A stretch of 64,000 nt of DNA from Synechococcus sp. ATX 2A4 (GTDB taxonomy: Bacteria > Cyanobacteriota > Cyanobacteriia > PCC-6307 > Cyanobiaceae), in the NCBI RefSeq assembly GCF_024346375.1, contig NZ_JAGQCV010000005.1:168822-232821 (forward strand). The letters run 5' to 3'. Below, piece after piece: positions 9,506 to 18,400 of this stretch. The stretch's first letter is position 1. Each line of letters opens with the position of its first letter. The notes below the pieces were generated by a model that made no database searches, was not told the origin of the DNA, and was given only the letters and a program-made list of their open reading frames with translations. Both the position numbers and the translations under genes were made by a program.

Positions 9506-10460
9506 GGCGCCGGGGCGGGCGAGCGGTCCGCCGGATCTTAGGAAGGGATGGCCGCAACAAGGGCCTTTGCCGCCAGACGCTTCGCCCGGGTTCCACCATC
9601 TGCCGGTGCTTGCCGATCCCGTGCTGGCGGCCTTCAGCGGCCTGCCCGCCGGCGCCACCGTGATCGACGCCACCGTGGGCGGCGGCGGCCACAGCGCCCT
9701 GCTGCTGGAGGCGCACCCGGATCTGCAGCTGATCGGCCTGGATCAGGACCCCACCGCCCTGGCCGCCGCCGCCACGCGGCTGGCCCCGTTCGGCGAGCGG
9801 GTGCGCCTGATCGCCACCAATTTCGCCGCCTTCGCTCCCGCCGCCCCTGTGCATGGGGTGCTGGCCGATCTGGGGGTGAGCAGCCCGCAGCTGGATGTGG
9901 CGGAGCGCGGCTTCAGCTTCCGCGCCGACGGGCCGATCGACATGCGCATGAACACCAGCGCCGGCGAGAGTGCCGCCGAGCTGCTCGACCGCCTGGAGGA
10001 GAAGGCGCTGGCTGATCTGATCTATGCCTACGGGGAGGAGCGCCTCTCCCGGCGGATCGCCCGCCGCATCGTCGAGCAGCGCCCCTGGAGCCCCGCTGAC
10101 CGAACGGGCGGCGGCACCAGCGCCCTTGCCTACCTGGTGGCCGGCTGCTACCCACCGGCGGCACGGCGCGGCCGCCTGCATCCCGCCACCCGCACCTTCC
10201 AGGCCCTGCGCATCGCCGTCAACGATGAGCTTGGCGCCCTCGAGCGCTTCCTGCAGCAGGCACCTCAGTGGTTGCTGCCGGGCGGCGTGCTGGCGGTGAT
10301 CAGCTTCCATTCGCTCGAAGATCGCCGCGTCAAGACGGCCTTTCTGGGCGATGAGCGCCTGGAGCGGCGCACGCGCAAGCCGCTGACCGCCACGGAGGCA
10401 GAGCAGGAGGCCAATCCCCGCAGCCGCTCCGCCAAGCTGCGGGTGGCGGCACGGCGCTGA
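9504..10460 (+). CDS. rsmH: 16S rRNA (cytosine-1402-N4)-methyltransferase
   Basis: A 318-residue SAM-dependent methyltransferase that modifies C1402 in the 16S decoding centre (MraW). Motifs: [12 protein letters not shown] near the N terminus, [17 protein letters not shown] (SAM-binding loop), [58 protein letters not shown] and [12 protein letters not shown]. The ATG at 9504 gives about 30 residues before the conserved core, so a downstream start is possible. TGATG overlap with the DUF456 gene suggests coupling to it. Confidence 0.95.
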   Translation: MAPGRASGPPDLRKGWPQQGPLPPDASPGFHHLPVLADPVLAAFSGLPAGATVIDATVGGGGHSALLLEAHPDLQLIGLDQDPTALAAAATRLAPFGERVRLIATNFAAFAPAAPVHGVLADLGVSSPQLDVAERGFSFRADGPIDMRMNTSAGESAAELLDRLEEKALADLIYAYGEERLSRRIARRIVEQRPWSPADRTGGGTSALAYLVAGCYPPAARRGRLHPATRTFQALRIAVNDELGALERFLQQAPQWLLPGGVLAVISFHSLEDRRVKTAFLGDERLERRTRKPLTATEAEQEANPRSRSAKLRVAARR

Positions 10461-11005
10461 TGTCTTCGCTCGATGCGCTCTGGTGGCTGGCGCTCACGCT
10501 GCAGCTGGTGGCCATTCCCGGCACCCTGCTGCCCGTGCTGCCGGGGCTGATCTTCCTGCCGCTCGGGGCCGGCCTGTGGGTGTGGGCGGCGGGCTGGATC
10601 ACCGCCTGGCCCACCCTGCTGCTGGCCTGCCTGATCCTGCTGCTGGGCTGGGTGGCCGACGCGCTCGGGGTGCTGCTGGGGGCGGCCCGGCTGCAGGCCA
10701 CCCGCTGGGCCTACATCGGCGCCGGCCTCGGGCTGGTGGTGGGCCTGCTGGGGCTGCTGCCCGCCCTGCCGGTGGGCGGACCGCTGCTGGGTGCTCTGGT
10801 GGGGCCGCTGCTGGGGGCCACCCTTGGCGAGCTGGTATCGGCGACGTCGGCGCTGGGGCCGCTGGGGCTGGAGCGGCTGCGCCGCGCGCTGCTGGTGGGG
10901 CTGGCAGTGGTGGCCGGCATGCTTGTGAGCCGGGCGGCTCAGTTCCTGCTGGCGCTGCTGGGGGTGGCGGGCTTCGTGCTGCTCAGCACGGTGCTGGCGC
11001 CCTGA
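10460..11005 (+). CDS. DUF456 family membrane protein
   Basis: A 181-residue hydrophobic protein with four to five membrane segments rich in glycine. The N terminus WLALTLQLVAIPGTLLPVLPGL followed by a long Ala/Gly/Leu region with regularly spaced glycines (GAGLGLVVGLLGLLPALP and GPLLGALVGPLLGATLGEL) is the DUF456 pattern, known as a glycine-zipper-like family of unknown role. The ATG overlaps the rsmH stop (TGATG). The last 23 bases overlap the 3' end of the opposing desulfurase gene. Confidence 0.82.
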   Translation: MSSLDALWWLALTLQLVAIPGTLLPVLPGLIFLPLGAGLWVWAAGWITAWPTLLLACLILLLGWVADALGVLLGAARLQATRWAYIGAGLGLVVGLLGLLPALPVGGPLLGALVGPLLGATLGELVSATSALGPLGLERLRRALLVGLAVVAGMLVSRAAQFLLALLGVAGFVLLSTVLAP

Positions 11006-12182
11006 GCGCCTCCACCTCCAACGGCGGTGGTGCTGGAGCGGGGGCGGCGGGCGGTTGGCGCAGCTCCGCCACGGCCGCAGCCACGGCGGCGATCGCCTGA
11101 TCGATGTCGCCCGTGGTGGTGCCGCGGCCCAGCCCGAAGCGCACCGAGGCCGCCGCCGCCGCGCGGTCGAGCCCCAGGGCGGCGAGCACATGGGAGGGGC
11201 TGCCGGCGCTGCAGGCCGAGCCGCCGCTCACCGTGAGCTGGCGCCGCAGCAGGCTGTGCAGCCGGTTGCCATCCACGCCGGCGATGCGCACGTTGAGGTT
11301 GTGGGCCAGGCGCTGCTCGAGGCTGCCGTTCACCGCCACGCCCTCGATGGCGAGCAATCCCTGCAGCAGCCGCTGCCGCAGGGCCCCCAGCCGCTCCTCG
11401 CGTTCCTCCCGGTCAGCCAGGGCGAGTGTGGCGGCCTTGGCCATGCCCACGATCAACGGCACCGGCAGGGTGCCGGCCCGCAGGCCCCCTTCCTGGCCAC
11501 CGCCGTGCTGCTGGGGGTTGAGCGTGATCCCCTCGCCCACCACCAGCACGCCGATGCCCTTGGGCCCGTAGAACTTGTGGGCGCTCATGCTGAGCAGATC
11601 GATGCTGAGGGCGTCGGGTTGCAGGGCCAGGTGGCCGAAGGCCTGGGCGGCATCGCAATGAAACGCCACACCGCTGGCGCGGCAGAGCGACCCGATCGCC
11701 GCCAGCGGCTGCAGCACGCCGATTTCGTTGTTGGCGGCCATCACGCTCACCAGGATCGTGTCGTGGCGCAGCGCTGCCACCAGATCGCCCAGATCAAGCA
11801 GCCCATCGGCGCCCACCGGCAGCACAGTCAGATCGAAGCCGCGCCGCTCCAGTTCGCGCATGGTGTCGAGCACGGCCTTGTGCTCGGTGGCCACCGTGAT
11901 CAGGTGGCGGCCCAGGTGCTGCCGCGCTTCCGCCAGCCCTTTGAGGGCCAGGTTGTTGGCCTCGGTGGCGCCGCTGGTGAACACCACCCGCTCAATGGCC
12001 ACCCCCAGCTGCGCCGCCAGTTGCTCGCGCGCCCGCTCCACCGCCGTGGCCGCCTCCAGCCCCGGCCGATGCAGGCGGCTCGACGGATTGGCGAACAGCT
12101 CGCTCCAGTAAGGCGCCATCGCTTCCACCACCGCCGGCTCACAGGGGGTGGTGGCCTGGTAGTCCAGGTAGGGATGGGTCAC
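10983..12182 (-). CDS. Cysteine desulfurase (NifS/IscS-like)
   Basis: A 399-residue class V PLP enzyme that takes sulfur from cysteine for Fe-S clusters or tRNA thiolation. It starts with a GTG at 12182, giving the family N terminus THPYLDYQATTPCEP. The cofactor-binding region has FTSGATEANNLAL, HCDAAQAFGH and the Schiff-base lysine in SMSAHKFYGPKG; the active-site cysteine sits in the loop SGGSACSAGSPSHVL. This is the IscS/NifS (group I) loop type rather than SufS. The gene stands alone with no iscU neighbour. The upstream extension of the frame was rejected for lacking the conserved sequence. Confidence 0.92.
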   Translation of the reverse strand: MTHPYLDYQATTPCEPAVVEAMAPYWSELFANPSSRLHRPGLEAATAVERAREQLAAQLGVAIERVVFTSGATEANNLALKGLAEARQHLGRHLITVATEHKAVLDTMRELERRGFDLTVLPVGADGLLDLGDLVAALRHDTILVSVMAANNEIGVLQPLAAIGSLCRASGVAFHCDAAQAFGHLALQPDALSIDLLSMSAHKFYGPKGIGVLVVGEGITLNPQQHGGGQEGGLRAGTLPVPLIVGMAKAATLALADREEREERLGALRQRLLQGLLAIEGVAVNGSLEQRLAHNLNVRIAGVDGNRLHSLLRRQLTVSGGSACSAGSPSHVLAALGLDRAAAAASVRFGLGRGTTTGDIDQAIAAVAAAVAELRQPPAAPAPAPPPLEVEALRAPAPC

Positions 12183-12370
12183 GGGATCGCCTGGGGCTGG
12201 GAACACGGGTCGGGGCGCTGCTGCGGCCCCTGTTCCCTTGTAGCAGTGGCACCGCACGATCACAGCGAGCCCGCTGCATCGGTGTGGGCGCGCTGGCCGG
12301 GAAGAAGCGTGGAGAATGGCGGCAGGCGCCAGACCTTTGGCTTGCTGTCCTGCCCCTGCGCTCTTCTGTG

Positions 12371-12868
12371 ATGCCTCGCTGCGCACTGGCTTTCAGCTCC
12401 GTGTTCCTGTTGGCGAGTGCGGCCCACGGCCAGGGGGCGCCGGTGCTGATCCCCTCCCAGAACCGCCCGCCGGGCATGGCCCTGGTGTTCGAACGGGTGG
12501 TGCCTGGTGGTGTGCAGGCGCTGGGGGTCTATGCCGTCACCGCCGATCCGGCCCGGCCCCAGCTGCTGCGCATCAAGGTGTGGGAGGAGCTGCCCAATGA
12601 TGTCAAGGTGCGCACCGAAACGATCGGCTGCACCACCACCGCGCCGATGCGGGTCACCAACGACGGCCGCCAGCTGATCCTGCGCCAGCTCAATCCCGGT
12701 GGGGCGATCAGCAGCGTCAACCGCAAAGACCATCTGGTCTGGTGGGCCTCCTGCCACCCGCAGCACGCGGGCCAGGACCCGGCCGGGCTGCGTGCCGTGG
12801 CCTTGCAGCTGGGCTACAGCGGCAACCTGCAGGAACGGGAGCAATTCCTGCCGGCTGGATCGCTCTGA
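12371..12868 (+). CDS. Secreted protein of unknown function
   Basis: A 165-residue protein starting at the ATG at 12371. It has a signal peptide (MPRCALAFSSVFLLASAAHG, hydrophobic core then a likely cleavage after A or G), so it is probably exported to the periplasm or thylakoid lumen. The mature part contains two cysteines (in TIGCTTT and WASCHPQ) that could form a disulfide. I do not recognise a family. The open frame begins upstream at 12284, but the signal peptide argues for 12371. It lies 188 bases from the start of the opposing desulfurase, with room for a promoter. Confidence 0.65.
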   Translation: MPRCALAFSSVFLLASAAHGQGAPVLIPSQNRPPGMALVFERVVPGGVQALGVYAVTADPARPQLLRIKVWEELPNDVKVRTETIGCTTTAPMRVTNDGRQLILRQLNPGGAISSVNRKDHLVWWASCHPQHAGQDPAGLRAVALQLGYSGNLQEREQFLPAGSL

Positions 12869-12927
12869 CGCCACGCCGCAGCCGGGTTGGCGGCCCTGGA
12901 TAGATTTCCGGCACCATCGGTGGGTCC

Positions 12928-13764
12928 ATGAGCCAAGCCATCCCAGCAGCCTCACCCGACGGCGACGCCGCCCAGGACCAAGCCCCGAACCAACACCTGG
13001 CGGAGGGTCAGGAGTCCACCCCCAGCGGCGAGCTCAGCACCGGCGAGGCCGGCTCCGCCACCCCGGTGCCCGTCCAGCCGCCGCGCCTGCTGCTCGTCGA
13101 CGACGAACCGGGACTGCGTACGGCGGTGCAGGCCTACCTGCAGGACGAGGGCTTCGAGGTGGTCACCGCCAACGACGGCGAAGAGGGCTGGAAAGTGGCC
13201 CAGGAGATGGTGCCGGATGTGGTGCTCACCGACGTGATGATGCCCCGCCTCGATGGCTATGGCCTGCTCAAGCGCCTGCGGGGCGACGAGCGGCTGGGGG
13301 GCACGCCGGTGATCTTCCTCACCGCCAAGGGCATGACCGCCGACCGTATCGAGGGCTTTCAGGCGGGCGTCGACGATTACATCCCCAAGCCGTTCGATCC
13401 CGACGAGCTGGTGGCCCGCGTGCGCAACATGGTGCGCCGCCAGGAGCGGCTGCTGGCCGAAGCCGCCCGCTACGCCGACGCCGACATCGGCCAGATGGCC
13501 CGCCAGATCACCGAGATCCGCTCGCTGCTGCAGGTGGGTGGCGCCAAGAAGGCGCCGACCGGCGTCAGGCTCGACTTCACGCCCCGCGAGGCGAGCGTGC
13601 TGCAACTGGTGGCCGAGGGGCTGATGAACAAGGAGATCGCCCGCCGGCTGGAAACCTCGATCCGCAACGTCGAGAAGTACGTGAGCCGCCTGTTCACCAA
13701 GACCGGCACCACCAGCCGCACCGAACTGGTCCGCTACGCCCTCGAAAACAACCTGGTGGAATAG
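12928..13764 (+). CDS. NarL/LuxR-type response regulator (Ycf29-like)
   Basis: A 278-residue transcriptional regulator. An Ala/Pro/Glu-rich leader (residues 1-50) precedes a receiver domain (about 52-165) with LLLVDDE, the phosphoacceptor D102 in DVVLTDVMMPRLDGY, and the KPF lysine. A linker of about 40 residues leads to a LuxR-type HTH (about 212-270) with FTPREASVLQLVAEGL, NKEIARRLETS and VEKYVSRLFTKTG. The architecture is that of NarL-family regulators and of plastid/cyanobacterial Ycf29; I cannot tell which paralogue it is. No histidine kinase is nearby, so the partner is elsewhere. Confidence 0.85.
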   Translation: MSQAIPAASPDGDAAQDQAPNQHLAEGQESTPSGELSTGEAGSATPVPVQPPRLLLVDDEPGLRTAVQAYLQDEGFEVVTANDGEEGWKVAQEMVPDVVLTDVMMPRLDGYGLLKRLRGDERLGGTPVIFLTAKGMTADRIEGFQAGVDDYIPKPFDPDELVARVRNMVRRQERLLAEAARYADADIGQMARQITEIRSLLQVGGAKKAPTGVRLDFTPREASVLQLVAEGLMNKEIARRLETSIRNVEKYVSRLFTKTGTTSRTELVRYALENNLVE

Positions 13765-13778
13765 ATCGCCACCAGCCG

Positions 13779-13838
13779 CTCCAGCACCGCCCGCTCCAGC
13801 ATCGGCAGCTCCAGCACCGCCCACTCCAGCACCGCCCG
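13779..13838 (+). repeat. 4 x 15-bp tandem repeat
   Basis: Four 15-base units starting CTCCAGCA run without a gap between the regulator stop and the pseudouridine synthase start, at 13779-13793, 13794-13808, 13809-13823 and 13824-13838. Units 1 and 4 are identical (CTCCAGCACCGCCCG), unit 3 differs at its last base and unit 2 at four positions. The repeat ends on the first base of the GTG proposed as the next start codon. Confidence 0.9.
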
Positions 13839-14920
13839 TGGCCCGGGCAGGGTGTCCTTCTCCTCAATCGCGCAAGCCCGTGCCTGCAGGCTCGCTCAAC
13901 CACGGCTGGATCTACACCGACCGGGCCGGCAGCGCCGCAGCGGGCCAGACGATCTCCGCCTTCTACGCCGCCCGCTACCGCCATTCCGAGCGGCGGGTGT
14001 GGCAGCTGCGGCTGGAGGCCGGCGAGATCCACAGGAACGGCCAGCAGCTCCGGGCCGATGGCAGCCTCGCGCCGGGGGATCGGCTGGCGTGGCATCGGCC
14101 CCCCTGGCACGAACCGCCGGTGCCGGATCAGTGGCAGGTCGTCCATGACGACGGCGACATCCTGGTGATCGACAAGCCCAGCGGCCTGCCGGTGCTGCCG
14201 GCGGGCGGCTTCCTTGAGCACACCGTGCTGCGTCTGATCGAGCGGAGACAGCGGGACGCGGCCGCCACTGCCACCACCGGCGTGCCCCGGCCGGTTCATC
14301 GGCTCGGCCGTTTCACCTCCGGGTTGCTGGTGCTGGCCCGCCGCCCCGGCACCCGCGCCTGGCTCAGCGCCCTGCTGCGCGAGAGCACCGCGGCGCCGGC
14401 CGGCTCAGCGGCGGCCGATGGTACGGCCAGCAACCATGGCTGTCGCAAGCTCTACCGCGCGCTCACCCAGGCCGGCCCCCTGCCGATCGCGGCGGGCGAA
14501 CAGCTGGAGATTCACACGCCGATCGGCCGCTGGCCCCACCCGCTGCTGGGCCAGGTGTGGGCGGCCGCTTCCCCTGCGGGCGAGGCCCCTGGCGCCGCCT
14601 CTTCGGGCCCTGCCGCGGCACCCCTGCCGGCCTGGAGCGAGCTGCACCTGCTGCAGGTGCGCCCCCAGGCCCATCTGGTGGAGGTGGCGATCCGCAGCGG
14701 CCGCCCCCATCAGATCCGCATCCATGCCGCTTGCATCGGCACGCCCCTGCTGGGTGATCCCCTCTACCTGCCCGGCGGCCTGGCCCGCCCCGAGGCCCTG
14801 CCGGGCCTGGGCGGCTACCAGCTGCATGCCCACCGGCTTGTGTTGCCCCGGCCCGAAGGCACCTGGCTGGAGCTGGAGGCGCCGCTGCCGCCGGCCCTGG
14901 AGCTGGAGCCGGGCGGCTGA
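13838..14920 (+). CDS. RluA-family pseudouridine synthase-like protein
   Basis: A 360-residue member of the RluA/RluC/RluD family. Residues 20-95 form an S4-like N-terminal region, then IVHDDGDILVIDKPSGLPVLPAG opens the catalytic domain. The position of the catalytic Asp in the family motif HRLDxxTSG is here HRLGRFTSG, with Gly157 (codon 14306-14308) in place of Asp. Other family landmarks remain: CRKLYRALTQA, VEVAIRSGRPHQIRIHAA, LLGDPLYLPGG. Two Ala/Gly/Ser-rich inserts around 186-208 and 247-265 lengthen the protein. The GTG at 13838 was chosen; the GTG at 13880 is an alternative. Normal activity cannot be assumed. Confidence 0.8.
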   Translation: MARAGCPSPQSRKPVPAGSLNHGWIYTDRAGSAAAGQTISAFYAARYRHSERRVWQLRLEAGEIHRNGQQLRADGSLAPGDRLAWHRPPWHEPPVPDQWQVVHDDGDILVIDKPSGLPVLPAGGFLEHTVLRLIERRQRDAAATATTGVPRPVHRLGRFTSGLLVLARRPGTRAWLSALLRESTAAPAGSAAADGTASNHGCRKLYRALTQAGPLPIAAGEQLEIHTPIGRWPHPLLGQVWAAASPAGEAPGAASSGPAAAPLPAWSELHLLQVRPQAHLVEVAIRSGRPHQIRIHAACIGTPLLGDPLYLPGGLARPEALPGLGGYQLHAHRLVLPRPEGTWLELEAPLPPALELEPGG

Positions 14921-14937
14921 TCCTCAGTGGCCGGTGC

Positions 14938-15837
14938 TCAGTGGCCGGCCTCGAACCAGCGGGCCAGCACCGACACATCTTCATCCGCATGGCCGCCGGC
15001 GATGAGCGTGTCTTCCATGGCGGCTACCTGGGTGGTGAGCGGCAGCTCCAGCCCGGCGGCGGCCGCTTCCGCCAGGGCGATGGCCAGATCCTTGCGGTGC
15101 AAGGCGAGCCGGAAGCCCAGCGGGAAGTGATCGCTGAGCATGTTGGCGGCCCGGTGGCGCAGGGCCCAGGAGCCGGCCGCACCGCCTTCGAGCGCGGCGC
15201 ACACCTGCGCCATCGGCAGCCCCAACCGGTGGCCCAGGGCGATCGCTTCCGCCACGGCGGCATAGCTGCCGGCCACCAGCACCTGGTTCACCGCCTTGGC
15301 CTGCTGGCCGGCACCCACGGGCCCGAAATGGCTGATCGAGCTGCCCACCGCCTCCAGCAGCGGCCGGGCCCGCTCCAGCGCCGCCCCGCTGCCGCCCACC
15401 AGCACCGCCAATGTGCCGGCGCGGGCCCCCTCAGTGCCGCCGGTCACCGGTGCGTCGAGGTAGGTGATCCCAGCGACCTCCAGGTGGCTGGCAAGGGCGC
15501 GGCTGGTGGCGGGGGCAATCGTGGAGAAGTCGATCACCAGCGCGCCGGGGGCCAGGGCCGCCAGCGCTTGCTCCAGCAGCACGGCCTGCACGGCCCGGTC
15601 GTCGCTGAGGCAGAGGCAGAGCACCGCCGTGCCGGCGACCGCCTGCGGCACCGAGGCGGCCCGGCGGGCCCCAGCGGCCGCCAGCGGCAGCTCCCGCTCG
15701 CGGTTGCGGTTGTGCACGGTGAGCGGGTGGCCCGCCTGCAGCAAGCGGGCCGCCATCGGCGCTCCCAGGGCGCCGAGGCCGATGAACGCCACCGGCTCCA
15801 GCGGCGGCGCTGGCGGCGCGGCCCCGGCGGCGCTCAT
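14938..15837 (-). CDS. NAD(P)-dependent beta-hydroxyacid dehydrogenase
   Basis: A 299-residue enzyme of the 3-hydroxyisobutyrate dehydrogenase/glyoxylate-succinic semialdehyde reductase family. The Rossmann start is VAFIGLGALGAPMAARLLQ, the substrate-binding segment is LDAPVTGGTEGARAG and the catalytic lysine region is GAGQQAKAVNQVLVAG. The glycine-rich loop reads GLGALG rather than the usual GLGxMG. Cyanobacterial members often act on glyoxylate or succinic semialdehyde, but the substrate cannot be set here. The ATG overlaps the chlM stop (ATGA), so it is the second gene of that operon. Confidence 0.87.
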   Translation of the reverse strand: MSAAGAAPPAPPLEPVAFIGLGALGAPMAARLLQAGHPLTVHNRNRERELPLAAAGARRAASVPQAVAGTAVLCLCLSDDRAVQAVLLEQALAALAPGALVIDFSTIAPATSRALASHLEVAGITYLDAPVTGGTEGARAGTLAVLVGGSGAALERARPLLEAVGSSISHFGPVGAGQQAKAVNQVLVAGSYAAVAEAIALGHRLGLPMAQVCAALEGGAAGSWALRHRAANMLSDHFPLGFRLALHRKDLAIALAEAAAAGLELPLTTQVAAMEDTLIAGGHADEDVSVLARWFEAGH

Positions 15838-16571
15838 GCCCGCTCGAAGGCGATCAGACGGGAGAAGTAGAAGGGTGCCTGGTTGAGGCTGCGGCGCAGC
15901 GGCTGGAAGCCGGCGGCGGCGGCGGCGGCCACGATGCCGTCTTCCCGCAGGGTGTAGGCGCGGGTGGTCTTGCTGGGGCCGGGGAACAGCTGGCCAATGC
16001 CCTTGAGTAACGCCAGCAGGGGGGTGTAGGGGGCGAAGCTCACGATCAGCCGCCGCTCCGCCAGGCCGGCCAGATGGCGCACCATCTCCTCGGCGGCGGC
16101 CTGGGGGTAGTGAATGAACACGTCGAGGCACACCACCGTGTCGTAGCGGCCTGTGAGGCTCTCCAGATCGGAGGCGTGGAAGGTCAGCCGGGCGGGGTCG
16201 ATGCCGGCGGCGGCGGCGCGGCGGCTGGCCTCCTGCACCATGGCGTCCGAGAGGTCGCTGGCCGAGATCTGGCCGGCGCCGAGGCGGGCCAGCGGCAGGC
16301 TGAGGCTGCCCACCCCGCAGCCGGCGTCGCAGAAGCTGCGGCCCGCCAGGTCGCCTTCCTCCTGCAGCCACGCCAGCACCTGATCCACCGTCTTCTGGTG
16401 GCCGATGCGGATGTTGCGCTGGACCTTGTTGACGTCGTCGCTGTCGCTGTAGATGCGATTCCAGCGCTCGAAGCCGGAGCTGTTGAAGTAGTCGCGCACT
16501 TCCAGCTTTTCGGCCGCCTTCTCGCTGGTGGTGGGCGCCGCGTCGGTGTCCAGCAGCGGTTCGGCGGCCAT
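15834..16571 (-). CDS. chlM: Mg-protoporphyrin IX methyltransferase
   Basis: A 245-residue SAM-dependent methyltransferase that methylates the C13 propionate of Mg-protoporphyrin IX, the step after Mg chelatase in chlorophyll synthesis. The N-terminal YFNSSGFERWNRIYSD and the following DDVNKVQRNIRIGHQKTV are ChlM hallmarks; the SAM loop is FCDAGCGVGSLSLPLA, then VCLDVFIHYP. The length fits the family (about 230-245). It is followed in the same operon by the beta-hydroxyacid dehydrogenase gene. Confidence 0.96.
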   Translation of the reverse strand: MAAEPLLDTDAAPTTSEKAAEKLEVRDYFNSSGFERWNRIYSDSDDVNKVQRNIRIGHQKTVDQVLAWLQEEGDLAGRSFCDAGCGVGSLSLPLARLGAGQISASDLSDAMVQEASRRAAAAGIDPARLTFHASDLESLTGRYDTVVCLDVFIHYPQAAAEEMVRHLAGLAERRLIVSFAPYTPLLALLKGIGQLFPGPSKTTRAYTLREDGIVAAAAAAGFQPLRRSLNQAPFYFSRLIAFERA

Positions 16572-16601
16572 GCGCTCAGGGGGGGTGTGGGTGGCCGGAT
16601 C

Positions 16602-17771
16602 CTAAGGAGTGCGGGCGGCGCCGCCGGCGCGGCACCAGCGCAGGGGATCCCCGTCGCCGCCGCTCCAGCGCAGGGTCTCCGCCAGCGGCTGGCCCAGCAG
16701 CAGCTCCCGCACGGGGCGGTGATCACCGAGCACGCGCCGGGGCAGCACGGTGGCCGCCGCGATCGCCGCACCCGGCGCCCGGCTCCAGGCCGCCAGCCGC
16801 ACCACGCCCTCCAGCAGCGGCAGGGTCACGCCGGCCAGGGTGCCGTCCTCCAGCCGGCAGCTGCCGTTTTCCACCAGCAGGCTGCGGCTGTCCCAGCGGT
16901 GAAGCCCCTCCGGCAGCCCGTAGGGCGCCAGGGCATCGCTCACCAACACCACCTGCTGGGGTGCCAGCTGCTGCAGCAGCACCGCCAGCGACGGCGCCAC
17001 ATGCACCCCATCGGCGATCAGGCCCATGGCCACGTCGCCACGGTGCACCGCCGCCGCCACCGGCCCCGGCGCCCGGTGGTGCAGGCCGGGCATGGCGTTG
17101 AAGGCATGGGTGAGCATGCCCACTCCTGCTTCGAAGGCCCGCTGCGCCTGCTGCTCACTGGCTTCGCTGTGGCCCAGGCTCACCACGATCCCCTGCGTGC
17201 GCAGGGCGGCGATCACCGCCTCGGCCCCGGCCAGCTCCGGCGCCAGGGTCATCAGCGCGATCTCGGATTCGAACCCCTCGATTCGCTCCTGCAGAGCCGC
17301 GAGGCTGGGCGGCGCCAGGTGTGCCTCCGGGTGGGCGCCCCGCCGCGCCTTCGCCAGGAATGGACCTTCCAGGTGCGCCCCCAGCAGCCGGGCCCGGCCA
17401 GGGGCGGGCTGGGAGCGGGCCGCCCGCAGCACCGCCAGTGCCTGGCGCAGCGGCGCCACGGCGCAGGTCACCAGGGTGGGGCTGATCGCCTCCACGCCAT
17501 CGCGCCACAGCAGCTCCAGCAGCTCCAGCAGGCGGGGCAGATCCGCGTCGGTGAGCTCTGGAAAGGCCAGCCCCAGCCCGCCGTTGATCTGCAGATCCAC
17601 CCCGGCCGGGCTGAGCCAGTCGCCGTTCCAGTCGTCGCCGGCGGCGGCGCTGCCGGCCTCCAGTGGTTCAAGGCCAGCGATCGTATCGGCCGTGTCCACG
17701 CCGACGCGCCAGCGCTTCGCGCTGCAGGGCAGTACGGCCTCCGGGAGGCGAACGTTGCTGAGCCAGCGCAT
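16602..17771 (-). CDS. nagA: N-acetylglucosamine-6-phosphate deacetylase
   Basis: A 389-residue amidohydrolase that removes the acetyl group of GlcNAc-6-phosphate in amino-sugar recycling. The N-terminal [16 protein letters not shown] corresponds to the family D-x-Q-x-NG motif, [11 protein letters not shown] to the metal-binding Glu, VSLGHSEAS and [13 protein letters not shown] to the metal histidines and HAFNAM motif, and VLVSDALAP to the catalytic Asp. The ATG at 17771 begins [10 protein letters not shown]. No nag regulon neighbours are present, so a role in peptidoglycan recycling is a guess. Confidence 0.88.
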   Translation of the reverse strand: MRWLSNVRLPEAVLPCSAKRWRVGVDTADTIAGLEPLEAGSAAAGDDWNGDWLSPAGVDLQINGGLGLAFPELTDADLPRLLELLELLWRDGVEAISPTLVTCAVAPLRQALAVLRAARSQPAPGRARLLGAHLEGPFLAKARRGAHPEAHLAPPSLAALQERIEGFESEIALMTLAPELAGAEAVIAALRTQGIVVSLGHSEASEQQAQRAFEAGVGMLTHAFNAMPGLHHRAPGPVAAAVHRGDVAMGLIADGVHVAPSLAVLLQQLAPQQVVLVSDALAPYGLPEGLHRWDSRSLLVENGSCRLEDGTLAGVTLPLLEGVVRLAAWSRAPGAAIAAATVLPRRVLGDHRPVRELLLGQPLAETLRWSGGDGDPLRWCRAGGAARTP

Positions 17772-17830
17772 CAACGTCAGCGGCGGGCCGCGGTCGGCGG
17801 GAGAATGCCATCCTCGCTGCCCTTTCCCCT

Positions 17831-18400
17831 TTGGTTGCCGTCTCTGCCTTCGCTGCTGCCGCCGGCCTCGGGGAGGACGCCTGCCCTCGGGTGGCCGTGG
17901 TGATGGGCAGCGACTCTGACCTGCCCACCATGCAGCAGGCGGTGGCCGTGCTGGAGCAGTTCAAGGTGGCGGTGGAGGTGCGGGTGCTGTCCGCCCACCG
18001 CACGCCGCTGGAGATGGTGGCGTTCGCTGAAGCCGCCGCCGGCCGCGGGCTCAAGGTGATCATTGCCGGCGCAGGCGGTGCCGCGCACCTGCCCGGCATG
18101 GTGGCGGCGCTCACGCCTTTGCCGGTGATCGGCGTGCCGGTGCACAGCCGCGCCCTGTCTGGGGTGGATTCACTCCATTCGATCGTGCAGATGCCGGCCG
18201 GCATTCCGGTGGCCACCGTGGCGATCGGTGGCGGCACCAACGCCGGCCTGCTGGCGGTGCAGATCCTGGCCACCGCCGATGCCGAGCTGGCGGGCCGTCT
18301 GCAAGAGCATCGCCGCGCCCTTCGCGACCAGGTCACCACCAAAGATCAACGTCTGCAGGAGCTGGGCAGCGCGGCCTACCTGCAGGGCATGGGGAGCTGA
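17831..18400 (+). CDS. purE: N5-carboxyaminoimidazole ribonucleotide mutase
   Basis: A 189-residue enzyme of purine synthesis (PurE). The core starts [17 protein letters not shown], continues with [15 protein letters not shown], and has the catalytic region [31 protein letters not shown] and [19 protein letters not shown]. These mark class I PurE, which moves the carboxylate from N5 to C4 of the imidazole ring. The TTG at 17831 is the first start in frame; a GTG at 17891 directly before the conserved core is an alternative. The AI-2E-type permease gene follows without a gap. Confidence 0.95.
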   Translation: MVAVSAFAAAAGLGEDACPRVAVVMGSDSDLPTMQQAVAVLEQFKVAVEVRVLSAHRTPLEMVAFAEAAAGRGLKVIIAGAGGAAHLPGMVAALTPLPVIGVPVHSRALSGVDSLHSIVQMPAGIPVATVAIGGGTNAGLLAVQILATADAELAGRLQEHRRALRDQVTTKDQRLQELGSAAYLQGMGS

